From Bacteroidota bacterium (GTDB taxonomy: Bacteria; Bacteroidota; Bacteroidia; Bacteroidales; F082): 64,000 nucleotides of DNA. Below the pieces are notes generated by a model. The model did no database searches, had not been told where the DNA came from, and saw only the letters and a list, made by a program, of their open reading frames with translations. A program made the translations under genes and the position numbers. This document shows, in pieces, positions 7,264 to 14,005 of this stretch. How positions within the stretch are numbered: the stretch's first letter is position 1; each line of letters begins with the position of its first letter. The DNA lies in contig JADJXJ010000001.1 in NCBI GenBank assembly GCA_016715945.1, forward strand, positions 1,612,001 to 1,676,000, read 5' to 3'.

Positions 7264-8912
7264 CAGCCATGATAACTGGAGCTTTGCGTGGTATGCACCC
7301 CCGGAAAGCATTGCTTTGGCTTATTGTACTGCTGGCTGTTCCGGCCTTTTTCATGTATCTTGGTTTGCAGCCGTTTATTCCGGACGAGGCTATCCGGGCG
7401 CTTGTCGCACAGGAGATGATCCACAGCGGCGATTACCTCACCCCCACCCTGGGCGGCGATATCTATCTGAAAAAGCCTCCGCTCTACAACTGGATCATCG
7501 CGCTGGCCTTTCAGCTCACAGGCAAGCAGAACGAGTTTGTGATGCGCCTGCCCATGCTGGTTTTTCTTTTCCTCTTCACATGCTCCATCTACAAACTGCT
7601 CGCCGGCGAGCGTGGACACAAACAAGCCCTGCTGGTCGCCCTGCTCTTCATGACCAACGGCAGAATTCTGTTTTATGAATCGCTTCATGGGCTGATCGAT
7701 ATTGCTTTTTCGTGGCTGGTTTACCTGTTTTTTATCCTGAGCTACAAGCTGATGCGCCGCGGTAAGTACCTGGAGATGTATTTGATCAGCTACGCACTCA
7801 TGGCCATAGCCTACCTGATGAAAGGCCTGCCCAGCCTGGTGTTTGTCGCAATTACGCTGCTTGTGCTCCACGGCCTTTTTGGCAGGTTTAAATTGCTTTT
7901 CAGCTGGAAACACCTGTCAGGCGTGGCATTGATGGGTTTGATCCTGGGCAGCTACTACCTGGTTTATTTTTCCCGCAATCCGGTGGAGCCATCGGAGGTG
8001 TTCAAGGTCCTTCTGGGCGAAACCACACGCCGCACCGTCCTGCGTTTCGGCTGGCTGGCCACAGTGAAAAACCTGTTCGTCTTCCCCTTCAACATGACCT
8101 ACCACTTCCTTCCGTGGAGCTTTCTGCTGGTGCTGATGTTTACCAAAGGTTCGCTTCAAACCATAAAAAATGACATCTTCCTGAAATACAACGCATTGAT
8201 TATCATTTTCAATATCCTACCCTACTGGACTTCACCAGAGGTACATCCAAGATATATCCTGATGCTTGTGCCTCCGATGATGACCCTGCTTGTGGCGCGA
8301 TATACCGAGCTGAAAGACCGGCATGCCCCTGTGGTACAATGGGTGGAATGGATGCTGGGTGGCGCACTGATCATCATCACGCTCGCCTCATGGACACCCA
8401 TGCTGGTAGAGCCAACCAAAGATTTTGCACACATCGGCCTGATATCGGCCACCCTCTTTACTGCCCTGGCTGCACTCACCATAGCCTATTTCCGCACACC
8501 CGCCTACAGGCTGATGCTGCTTGTTGCGGCCCTACTTGTGCTGCGCATCGGGTTGAACCTTACCGTTTTACCGGCAAGAGCCTTGCTTTCGAAAAGCTTC
8601 GAAAGCCGTGAGCTCGCCCGCCAGGTGGGCGAACTCACCAAGGGACATCCGCTGCATGTATGGTGGAATCCCGACAAACCGCTCGATCCTTACTACGGCC
8701 GCAAACGTACTGCATACGCTTTCATGTTTTACGCCAACGAGGTGCGCGGCGACCGCATGCTGTTCAGCTCCGAAAAAAAACCTGACGCCTACTACCTGGC
8801 TCGAAAATCGGACTTTTCGCCCCGCGAAGCCTTTGTGGTGAAACGCCTCAGTCCTGCCGAAGAAGCCAAAGACTTGTTCCTGATCAAATTCTTTCCCGAA
8901 GTGGCAAAGTGA
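7260..8912 (+). CDS. GT39-family membrane glycosyltransferase (ArnT/RgtA-like)
   Basis: A polytopic membrane protein of about 550 residues with the GT39/PMT layout: a short cytoplasmic N-terminus, a first TM helix, then a periplasmic loop with the metal/substrate acid pair Asp42-Glu43 (in PDEAIRALVAQEM) and the KKPPLYNW motif at 71-78, both typical of ArnT-type enzymes. Around ten more helices follow and a soluble C-terminal region of about 100 residues. Such enzymes use a polyprenyl-phosphate sugar on the periplasmic face to glycosylate lipid A, LPS core or proteins. Start at 7260 overlaps the epimerase stop by 4 bases; ATGs at 7269 and 7293 are alternatives. The coupling to a UDP-GlcA epimerase points to galacturonate transfer (inference). 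Confidence 0.83.
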   Translation: MTAMITGALRGMHPRKALLWLIVLLAVPAFFMYLGLQPFIPDEAIRALVAQEMIHSGDYLTPTLGGDIYLKKPPLYNWIIALAFQLTGKQNEFVMRLPMLVFLFLFTCSIYKLLAGERGHKQALLVALLFMTNGRILFYESLHGLIDIAFSWLVYLFFILSYKLMRRGKYLEMYLISYALMAIAYLMKGLPSLVFVAITLLVLHGLFGRFKLLFSWKHLSGVALMGLILGSYYLVYFSRNPVEPSEVFKVLLGETTRRTVLRFGWLATVKNLFVFPFNMTYHFLPWSFLLVLMFTKGSLQTIKNDIFLKYNALIIIFNILPYWTSPEVHPRYILMLVPPMMTLLVARYTELKDRHAPVVQWVEWMLGGALIIITLASWTPMLVEPTKDFAHIGLISATLFTALAALTIAYFRTPAYRLMLLVAALLVLRIGLNLTVLPARALLSKSFESRELARQVGELTKGHPLHVWWNPDKPLDPYYGRKRTAYAFMFYANEVRGDRMLFSSEKKPDAYYLARKSDFSPREAFVVKRLSPAEEAKDLFLIKFFPEVAK

Positions 8913-9230
8913 TGTAACATACAATTTTACCTCACGGCAAGGATCAATCCCCTCCAAATGCGACCAGCCTGTCCAACCAAAGCATAAACTGCTTCAAAAA
9001 AAATCAGGTATTACGATTTTGGCAGAAGGGTAAGTTTTTCAGGCACCAGAAGCGTAATTCAGCCTTTTAACGTGAATGGTCTCACGATGCAAACCCTGTT
9101 GAAAATTCCATGCCGGATTGTTGAAAAAATTCGATTTAAAGCATGTAACGTTTTTATCTTATTGTTTATCAGCGTTTTGTAACAACATGACGGCTTGAAG
9201 TAAGGATTTGCAGACCTGATAAACCTTCGT
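8913..9230. other. Intergenic region upstream of the 21-bp repeat array
   Basis: About 320 bases after the GT39 gene with no credible frame, hairpin or TAnnTTTG box. Just before the array, 9213-9230 (GACCTGATAAACCTTCGT) looks like a degenerate, shortened repeat copy. Confidence 0.5.
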
Positions 9231-9440
9231 GACAAGTCGGTAAAACCTCGTGACAAGTCGGTAAAACCTCGTGACGGGTCGGTAAAACCTCGTGACAGGT
9301 CGGTAAAACCTCGTGACGAGTCGGTAAAACCTCGTGACGAGTCGGTAAAACCTCGTGACGAGTCGGTAAAACCTCGTGACGAGTCGGTAAAACCTCGTGA
9401 CAGGGCGGTAAAACTTCGTGACAGGGCGGTAAAGCTTTAT
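9231..9440. repeat. Ten tandem copies of a 21-bp repeat
   Basis: Ten consecutive 21-bp units without spacers. The common unit begins GACGAGTCGGTAAAACC and ends TCGT. Copies 1-2 carry GACAAG, copy 3 GACGGG, copy 4 GACAGG, copies 5-8 GACGAG, and copies 9-10 GACAGGGCGG with further decay in copy 10. The centre (5-8) is homogeneous and the edges diverge, as in arrays growing by slippage or unequal exchange. At the junctions of copies 5-8 the sequence CTCGTGACGAG is an 11-bp near-palindrome. The period equals two B-DNA turns, so every copy faces the same side of the helix. Both strands lack stops over the array, because the unit is a multiple of three. Confidence 0.95.
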
Positions 9441-9519
9441 GGAGGCTCTGGTTTTGAGTGGGCAGGCGAGGAGATGTGCATGAGGCACGGCAATTAAGCA
9501 GTAGTTATGTTTTATTTTC

Positions 9520-9535
9520 GTAACCCTTCGGCCAT
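9520..9535. repeat. IS66 terminal inverted repeat, tnpC side
   Basis: GTAACCCTTCGGCCAT, a perfect inverted match to 10261-10276. It lies 14 bases outside the end of the tnpC remnant. Confidence 0.9.
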
Positions 9536-9549
9536 GAGCGTGTTGCTTG

Positions 9550-10155
9550 TTATTTAGGATTTTTTATCGGGAGTAGTTTGTACAGTTGGTTGGCCGGGTG
9601 GTCTGGAAGCACCTCGAGGGTATGGCTGAGCCAGCCAAAAGGTTCTACTTCATTGAGTTTGCATGTGGCTAACAAGGAATAAATCATGGCTGCGCGCTTT
9701 GCTCCCTCATGCGAGCCTGCAAACAGATAATTTTTTCGGCCAAAGGCTACAGGACGTATGGTGTTTTCAATCAGGTTGTTGTCCATTTGATATCGTCCGT
9801 CATCGAGGTATCTTATCAGTCTTGGCCAAAGGGTCAACATGTAAGTGATGGCCTGGCCAATGGCGCTTTTGGGCAAGACACAGGCATGTTGCTCACTGAG
9901 CCACCGATGCAACTGCTCAAGCACAGGTTGGGCCTGTTGTTGTCTGAGGATTTTTATCTCATCATGGTTCAGGTGATTCTCTTTTGCCATGCGCTCAATC
10001 TGGTATAGCTTGCCTATGAGCAACAGGGCAGTTTCAGCCCGTTGGCTGTCGTTATCCAATGCCTTTTCAAAATTGCGTCTGGCATGTGCCATGCAGGCAA
10101 GTTGCAAGATATGGCCTTTGAAAGCGAGCTTTGACTTTGACCGCTTTGCTTCCAC
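9550..10155 (-). pseudogene. IS66 transposase TnpC, C-terminal remnant
   Basis: About 200 residues that match the C-terminal half of the IS66 DDE transposase: the ACMAHARRNFEKAL segment, the helical linker, and the MDNNLIENTIRPVAFGRKNYLFAGSHEGA block, which holds the last catalytic acid (Glu in NLIEN). Intact TnpC proteins have around 500 residues, so the N-terminal zinc-finger and first catalytic Asp regions are lost to the deletion near 10120. The apparent start at 10155 lies in tnpA-derived DNA and is not the original one. Without the first Asp it cannot be an active transposase. Confidence 0.88.
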
Positions 10156-10202
10156 TGCTCAACCAACAAAAACATTTTGGCTTTGCGCTCTTTACGAATC
10201 AC
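10120..10202 (-). pseudogene. IS66 accessory gene tnpA, N-terminal fragment
   Basis: From a GTG at 10202 the frame reads about 28 residues (with KMFLLVEQWKQSGQSQ) that look like the start of the IS66 accessory protein TnpA in Bacteroidota. It then runs out of frame into tnpC-derived sequence, marking the deletion junction. TnpA normally has about 100 residues. Confidence 0.7.
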
Positions 10203-10260
10203 ATCCCAAAAATTTTATACGCAAATATCTGCAAACCAACCCCGTCCTAAAAATATGTTT

Positions 10261-10276
10261 ATGGCCGAAGGGTTAC
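10261..10276. repeat. IS66 terminal inverted repeat, tnpA side
   Basis: ATGGCCGAAGGGTTAC, the exact reverse complement of 9520-9535. It lies about 58 bases upstream of the tnpA start, the usual place for an IS66 leading end. Confidence 0.9.
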
Positions 10277-10471
10277 AGTTATTCAGAATAAAGTAAATAA
10301 TAATAACAATAGCTTTAATATTTTGAAATGTTACTTTTAACAGGTATTCAACGATATTCATACTTGGTTGGATTTTGAGCTATAAATTTAAAAATGTTTT
10401 AATCAAAGAGAACATACATTTTTGAGCTTATTAAGTCTCACCAACATTCCCCCACCAGTCCGCTTTATCCC

Positions 10472-10479
10472 TACCTTTG
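10472..10479 (+). promoter_or_regulatory. -7 box TACCTTTG for tsaC/sua5
   Basis: Exact TAnnTTTG match ending 11 bases before the ATG at 10491. It argues against the upstream in-frame start at 10422. Confidence 0.7.
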
Positions 10480-10490
10480 CAGTGCGAAAC

Positions 10491-11447
10491 ATGAAAGTAT
10501 CCGACAACGAAATTCTGGCAGCTGCCGACATCATCCGCAAGGGCGGGCTGGTAGCTTTTCCGACCGAGACCGTATATGGCCTTGGCGCCAATGCATTGGA
10601 TGCCAATGCAGTGGCCAGGATATTTGCGATCAAGGAACGGCCATCCTTCGATCCGCTTATTGTCCATATCGCCTCGGTTGACACTGTTGCGCATCTTATG
10701 CTGGGTTTTGATGAAAGGGTGAACCTGCTGGCGCGCGCTTTCTGGCCTGGGCCGCTGACCATTGTGGTACCAAAAAACAACAGCATTCCGGATATCGTGA
10801 CGGCAGGGCTGCCCAATGTTGGTCTCAGGATGCCTGCCAACGATGTCGCGCTCAGGCTCATCGAAGCTGCAGGCTGTCCGGTAGCCGCTCCCAGCGCCAA
10901 CAAATTTGGTCAGCTCAGCCCTACACAGGCCGGGCATGTCCGCAAGGCTTTTCCCGCTTTGAAGCATGTGCTCGACGGCGGGCCATGCAGGGTGGGGGTC
11001 GAATCAACGGTTGTTGCGCTCGATGCCCGGGGGTTCCTCATCCTGCGGCCGGGAGCCATCACCCGAGAGATGTTGCAAAAACATGTGCCTGCCTCACCTG
11101 CCACAGGGGTAAGTGTGCTGGAGGCGGCTTCGCCGGGCCATATGCCCTCGCATTACAGCCCGACCAAACCTCTCTTTATCGAAGGCATTCATCAGTTGCC
11201 GGCCGACACCTCCGGGGCGGCATATCTTTCGGCCGATGGAAGAATTCCGCAAGGCTATGCCCATGTCGAGATACTGTCGGCTAAAGGGAGCCTGAATGAG
11301 GTTGCTGTCAACCTTTTTGGCGCCTTGCACCGCATGGAAGAAGCTGAGGTTGAATTCATTGTAGCCCAGACTGTGGAACCGCGGGGTATCGGTCTGGCCA
11401 TCATGGACAGGCTTCGGAAGGCGGCACACCGTTTCCACAAGGATTGA
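10491..11447 (+). CDS. tsaC: L-threonylcarbamoyladenylate synthase (Sua5 type)
   Basis: A 318-residue enzyme of the YrdC/Sua5 family. It makes threonylcarbamoyl-AMP from threonine, bicarbonate and ATP, the first step of the universal t6A37 modification of ANN-decoding tRNAs. The N-terminal YrdC domain shows the KGGLVAFPTETVYGLGANA motif (about 17-35), IKERP with its catalytic Lys, the SANKFGQLSPT segment and VESTVVALD. The extra 110 residues at the C-terminus correspond to the Sua5 domain (GHMPSHYSPTKPL linker), so this is the long Sua5 form rather than short TsaC. It is monocistronic, next to the IS66 remnant. Confidence 0.92.
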   Translation: MKVSDNEILAAADIIRKGGLVAFPTETVYGLGANALDANAVARIFAIKERPSFDPLIVHIASVDTVAHLMLGFDERVNLLARAFWPGPLTIVVPKNNSIPDIVTAGLPNVGLRMPANDVALRLIEAAGCPVAAPSANKFGQLSPTQAGHVRKAFPALKHVLDGGPCRVGVESTVVALDARGFLILRPGAITREMLQKHVPASPATGVSVLEAASPGHMPSHYSPTKPLFIEGIHQLPADTSGAAYLSADGRIPQGYAHVEILSAKGSLNEVAVNLFGALHRMEEAEVEFIVAQTVEPRGIGLAIMDRLRKAAHRFHKD

Positions 11448-11549
11448 TCAATAAAGCCCACTTTCACATCCTTTCTAAAACGTTTCTGTTAATGTTATTT
11501 TTTTCACATCTACTTCAGTTTTAAAGGTGGTTACCGCCTGATTTTTTGA

Positions 11550-11557
11550 TATTTTTG
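11550..11557 (+). promoter_or_regulatory. -7 box TATTTTTG for the 88-residue gene
   Basis: Exact TAnnTTTG match 43 bases upstream of the ATG at 11601. Confidence 0.6.
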
Positions 11558-11600
11558 GCACATAAAGATCAACAAGAGTTAATTTAATAACACCAAAGCC

Positions 11601-11867
11601 ATGACAAAGCACGTAATGATCATTTTGGTTGGCATGCGCAACGATGCTGCCGAGAAAGTGCAGAAGATTCTGACAGGATGGGGATGTTTCATCAAGACCC
11701 GTCTCGGGCTGCATGAGGATGTGCTGGAAAATTGCACCCAGACCGGACTGATTTTCCTCGAACTGGTTGGCGAAAAAGAAAAACTTCAGGAGATGGAGCG
11801 CAAGCTCAACCTCATTCCATCGGTCGATGCCCAACTGATGACCCTGACCATTTCGGACAAAGATTAA
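11601..11867 (+). CDS. Small ACT-like ferredoxin-fold protein
   Basis: An 88-residue soluble protein without signal peptide. The pattern of hydrophobic strands and two helices (strand near 4-11, helix 15-27, strand 29-37, strand 49-56, helix 58-70, strand 77-84) fits a beta-alpha-beta-beta-alpha-beta ACT or NikR-C-like fold. It resembles in length and layout the TM1266-type proteins found next to iron-only hydrogenase genes, but no hydrogenase gene is in the window. An ATG follows a TAnnTTTG promoter, and the coding character is good. It is a single-gene unit flanked by repeat-rich DNA. Ligand binding and function are unknown; the hydrogenase link is a weak guess. Confidence 0.65.
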   Translation: MTKHVMIILVGMRNDAAEKVQKILTGWGCFIKTRLGLHEDVLENCTQTGLIFLELVGEKEKLQEMERKLNLIPSVDAQLMTLTISDKD

Positions 11868-11948
11868 GCCACAAAGTTCTTTGGTTGGGTGGTGCTTCAA
11901 CCAAACAAACCGACGGTGAACCTTTAACTGGTTTGCGTGCAGCAATCC
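11868..11948. other. Short spacer with a potential stem-loop
   Basis: After the 88-residue gene, TTGGTTG and CAACCAA can pair across a 10-base loop (about 11880-11903). No T-run follows, so this is not a convincing terminator. The long direct repeat begins at 11949. Confidence 0.4.
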
Positions 11949-12234
11949 GCGCCAATCAGCCAGATCAGTGTCACCGTGTCCCGGCCTCAGACGGGATCAG
12001 CGTTCCCATGAGAATAGAACACAGATGACACAGATCGAACAGATGATCACAGATTAAAAACAGCGCCAATCAGCCAGATCAGTGTCACCGTGTCCCGGCC
12101 TCAGACGGGATCAGCGTTCCCATGAGAATAGAACACAGATGACACAGATCGAACAGATGATCACAGATTAAAAACAGCGCCAATCAGCCAGATAAGTGTC
12201 ACCGTGTCCCGGCCTTAGACGGGATCAGCGTTCC
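11949..12234. repeat. 114-bp direct repeat, 2.5 copies
   Basis: Copy 1 is 11949-12062, copy 2 is 12063-12176 (apparently identical to copy 1), and a partial copy 3 runs 12177-12234 with two substitutions before breaking off. Each unit starts GCGCCAATCAGCCAGAT, has a small TCCCG/CGGGA stem-loop, and ends in a run of ACAGAT-like words before AAAAACA. No credible frame crosses it. The near identity of copies 1 and 2 suggests a recent duplication. Confidence 0.93.
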
Positions 12235-12254
12235 AAATTTAAGGAAGTCACACT

Positions 12255-12350
12255 CTCCCAGTCGCCCAGTCGCCCCCTCGCCCCCTCGCCCAGTCGCCCC
12301 GTCTCCCCCTCGCCCCGTCTCCCCCTCGCCCCCTCGCCCAGTCGCCCTCT
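12255..12350. repeat. 8-bp C-rich tandem array abutting the purK promoter
   Basis: Twelve consecutive 8-bp units: CGCCCAGT, CGCCCCCT, CGCCCCGT, CTCCCCCT and close variants. The minus strand is G-rich, with runs of three to five G every 3-4 bases, so it has strong G-quadruplex potential. The array ends 13 bases before the purK -7 box, covering the place where a -33 element would lie. Confidence 0.93.
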
Positions 12351-12363
12351 GCGAATCAATCCT

Positions 12364-12371
12364 TATCTTTG
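12364..12371 (+). promoter_or_regulatory. -7 box TATCTTTG for purK
   Basis: Exact TAnnTTTG match ending 11 bases before the purK ATG at 12383. The same octamer precedes purE at 26212-26219. Confidence 0.72.
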
Positions 12372-12382
12372 CCAAAAAAAGA

Positions 12383-13537
12383 ATGAAGCAGGCCATAAGC
12401 TCCGATTTTAAACTGGGTATTCTTGGCGGAGGCCAGTTGGGCAAGATGCTTTGCCAGGCCACAAGCACCTGGGACATAGCCACATGGGTACTCGATCCCG
12501 ATCCGGAGGCATCCGCAGCCGAAGTCTGCACACGTTTTATCAATGGCTCTTTCCGCGATTATGACACGGTGCTGAGTTTTGGGCGCCAGGTTGACCTGCT
12601 CACGATAGAAATCGAAGGTGTGAACATCGAAGCTGTGGAGCAGCTCGAGCGCGAAGGCATCCCCATGTATCCCGAGCCACGCTGCCTGCGGATCATCCGC
12701 GATAAGGGCCTGCAAAAGCTTTTTTACACCGAAAACCACCTGCCTACCGCCCCTTTCCGGTTGTTCGAAACGGCCGATGAGGTGCGCGCTGCAGTTGCTG
12801 ACGGAAGCCTCAGCCTGCCATTTGTGCAGAAAACCAGGCTTGCGGGTTACGACGGGCAGGGCGTGAAGGTCGTTGCTACGCCATCCGACCTGGAGTCGTT
12901 GTTCGATGTTCCTTCGCTGGCTGAAGATTTTATTGAGAATGCGCTCGAGATTGCTGTGATTGTCTCGCGCAACAGAAGCGGTGAGCTGGCTGTTTATCCT
13001 GCGGTGGAGATGATTTTCAATCCTGTGGCCAATCTGGTGGAGTATTTGCTTTCGCCTGCCCGCATCGGCGAACAGCTCAGCCGTCAGGCCGCGGAGATTG
13101 CCGTCGAAACCGCCAAAGCTTTTGGAATAACCGGTTTGCTGGCTGTGGAAATGTTTGTGGACAGCGCAGGCCGCATTTTCATCAACGAAGTAGCACCCCG
13201 TCCGCACAACAGCGGGCACCACACCATCGAGAGTGCAATCACCTCACAATACGAGCAACACCTGCGGGCTATTCTGGGTTTGCATCCGGGTTCCACGCGC
13301 CTCACCTCGCCTGCCGTGATGGTCAATATCCTCGGTCAGCCGGGCTATGCAGGACCGGCCATTTACGACGGGCTCAACGAGGTGCTGGCCATCGAAGGCG
13401 TCAAACTGCACATCTACGGTAAGAAGACTACCCGTCCCTTCCGCAAAATGGGCCATGCCACCATCCTCGATCCCGATCTTGCTACCGCATTGTCCAAAGC
13501 CGGAACCGTGCTCAGGAGGCTGAGAGTAATTAGTTGA
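12383..13537 (+). CDS. purK: N5-carboxyaminoimidazole ribonucleotide synthase
   Basis: A 384-residue ATP-grasp enzyme of purine synthesis that carboxylates AIR with ATP and bicarbonate to N5-CAIR, the substrate of PurE. The N-terminal pre-ATP-grasp part has LGILGGGQLGKML (about 10-22); the ATP-grasp core includes PFVQKTRLAGYDGQGV and the EDFIENALEIAVIVSRN segment; the metal-binding end is INEVAPRPHNSGHHTIE; a C-terminal domain carries KLHIYGKK. Length is usual. The gene stands alone, and purE lies about 13 kb away with its own promoter, so the two partner enzymes are not co-transcribed. The promoter is unusual in adjoining an 8-bp repeat array. Confidence 0.95.
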   Translation: MKQAISSDFKLGILGGGQLGKMLCQATSTWDIATWVLDPDPEASAAEVCTRFINGSFRDYDTVLSFGRQVDLLTIEIEGVNIEAVEQLEREGIPMYPEPRCLRIIRDKGLQKLFYTENHLPTAPFRLFETADEVRAAVADGSLSLPFVQKTRLAGYDGQGVKVVATPSDLESLFDVPSLAEDFIENALEIAVIVSRNRSGELAVYPAVEMIFNPVANLVEYLLSPARIGEQLSRQAAEIAVETAKAFGITGLLAVEMFVDSAGRIFINEVAPRPHNSGHHTIESAITSQYEQHLRAILGLHPGSTRLTSPAVMVNILGQPGYAGPAIYDGLNEVLAIEGVKLHIYGKKTTRPFRKMGHATILDPDLATALSKAGTVLRRLRVIS

Positions 13538-13548
13538 AATGCAATACT

Positions 13549-13980
13549 TTACTCCTCAATGGTGATCGAAAGAATCTTGTCGCCCTGTCGGATGCTGTCG
13601 ATCACATCCACATTTTCGATCACCTTACCGAATACGGTATGTTTGCGGTCGAGGTGGGCTGTATTGCGCCGGTTGTGGCAGATAAAAAACTGTGAGCCAC
13701 CGGTGTTTCGGCCGGCATGAGCCATCGAAAGCACCCCACGGTCGTGGTATTGTTTTTTTCCATCCGTTTCACAGGGAATGCGGTAACCCGGACCACCCGT
13801 TCCATCACCTCTGGGGCATCCCCCCTGCACTACGAAATCCGGAATCACCCTGTGAAAAGTCAGACCATCGTAAAAACCCGATTTGGCCAGCTTTACAAAG
13901 TTTGCCACCGTGCCTGGCGCATCATCCTCAAACAGTTCGATGACCATGGTGCCCTTGTCGGTTACCATTGTTGCTTTCAT
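13549..13980 (-). CDS. Cyclophilin-type peptidyl-prolyl cis-trans isomerase
   Basis: A 143-residue single-domain cyclophilin that isomerises Xaa-Pro bonds. Active-site motifs are visible: [21 protein letters not shown] (catalytic Arg in FHRVI), [16 protein letters not shown], and [18 protein letters not shown]. There is no signal peptide, so it is probably cytoplasmic. It converges on purK with only 11 bases between stop codons. It lies 25 bases downstream of lepB but starts 3' of it on the same strand, so it may be the last gene of the parA-to-lepB transcript. Confidence 0.93.
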   Translation of the reverse strand: MKATMVTDKGTMVIELFEDDAPGTVANFVKLAKSGFYDGLTFHRVIPDFVVQGGCPRGDGTGGPGYRIPCETDGKKQYHDRGVLSMAHAGRNTGGSQFFICHNRRNTAHLDRKHTVFGKVIENVDVIDSIRQGDKILSITIEE

Positions 13981-14005
13981 GCGTATGATATTGTTTTACA
14001 ATGAA

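Larger units (their letters stand above)
9520..10276 (-). mobile_element. IS66-family element with a large internal deletion
   Basis: A 757-bp element bounded by perfect 16-bp inverted repeats: GTAACCCTTCGGCCAT at 9520-9535 and its complement at 10261-10276. The GTAA tip is typical of IS66. Just inside, 5 of the next 9 bases also match. A full IS66 element is about 2.5 kb with tnpA, tnpB and tnpC. Here the tnpA start (minus strand, 10202) is joined to the tnpC C-terminal region near 10111-10125, so the rest of tnpA, all of tnpB and the tnpC N-terminus are missing. The 8-bp flanks (9512-9519 and 10277-10284) match at only 4 positions, so no target duplication survives. It could be mobilised only by a transposase supplied from elsewhere. 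Confidence 0.88.

Noticed and set aside
9231..9440. CRISPR array
   Set aside because: Units are strictly tandem, with no spacers between them, and no cas gene is in the window.
9159..9488. Minus-strand frame encoding about ten FYRLVTR-type heptads
   Set aside because: The frame exists because the 21-bp unit is a multiple of three and lacks stops; the plus strand reads DESVKPR repeats equally openly. No promoter, signal or flanking domain supports a protein. Kept as repeat DNA.
9512..10284. 8-bp target-site duplication of the IS66 element
   Set aside because: The two 8-bp flanks agree at 4 of 8 positions only, which is near chance for AT-rich sequence.
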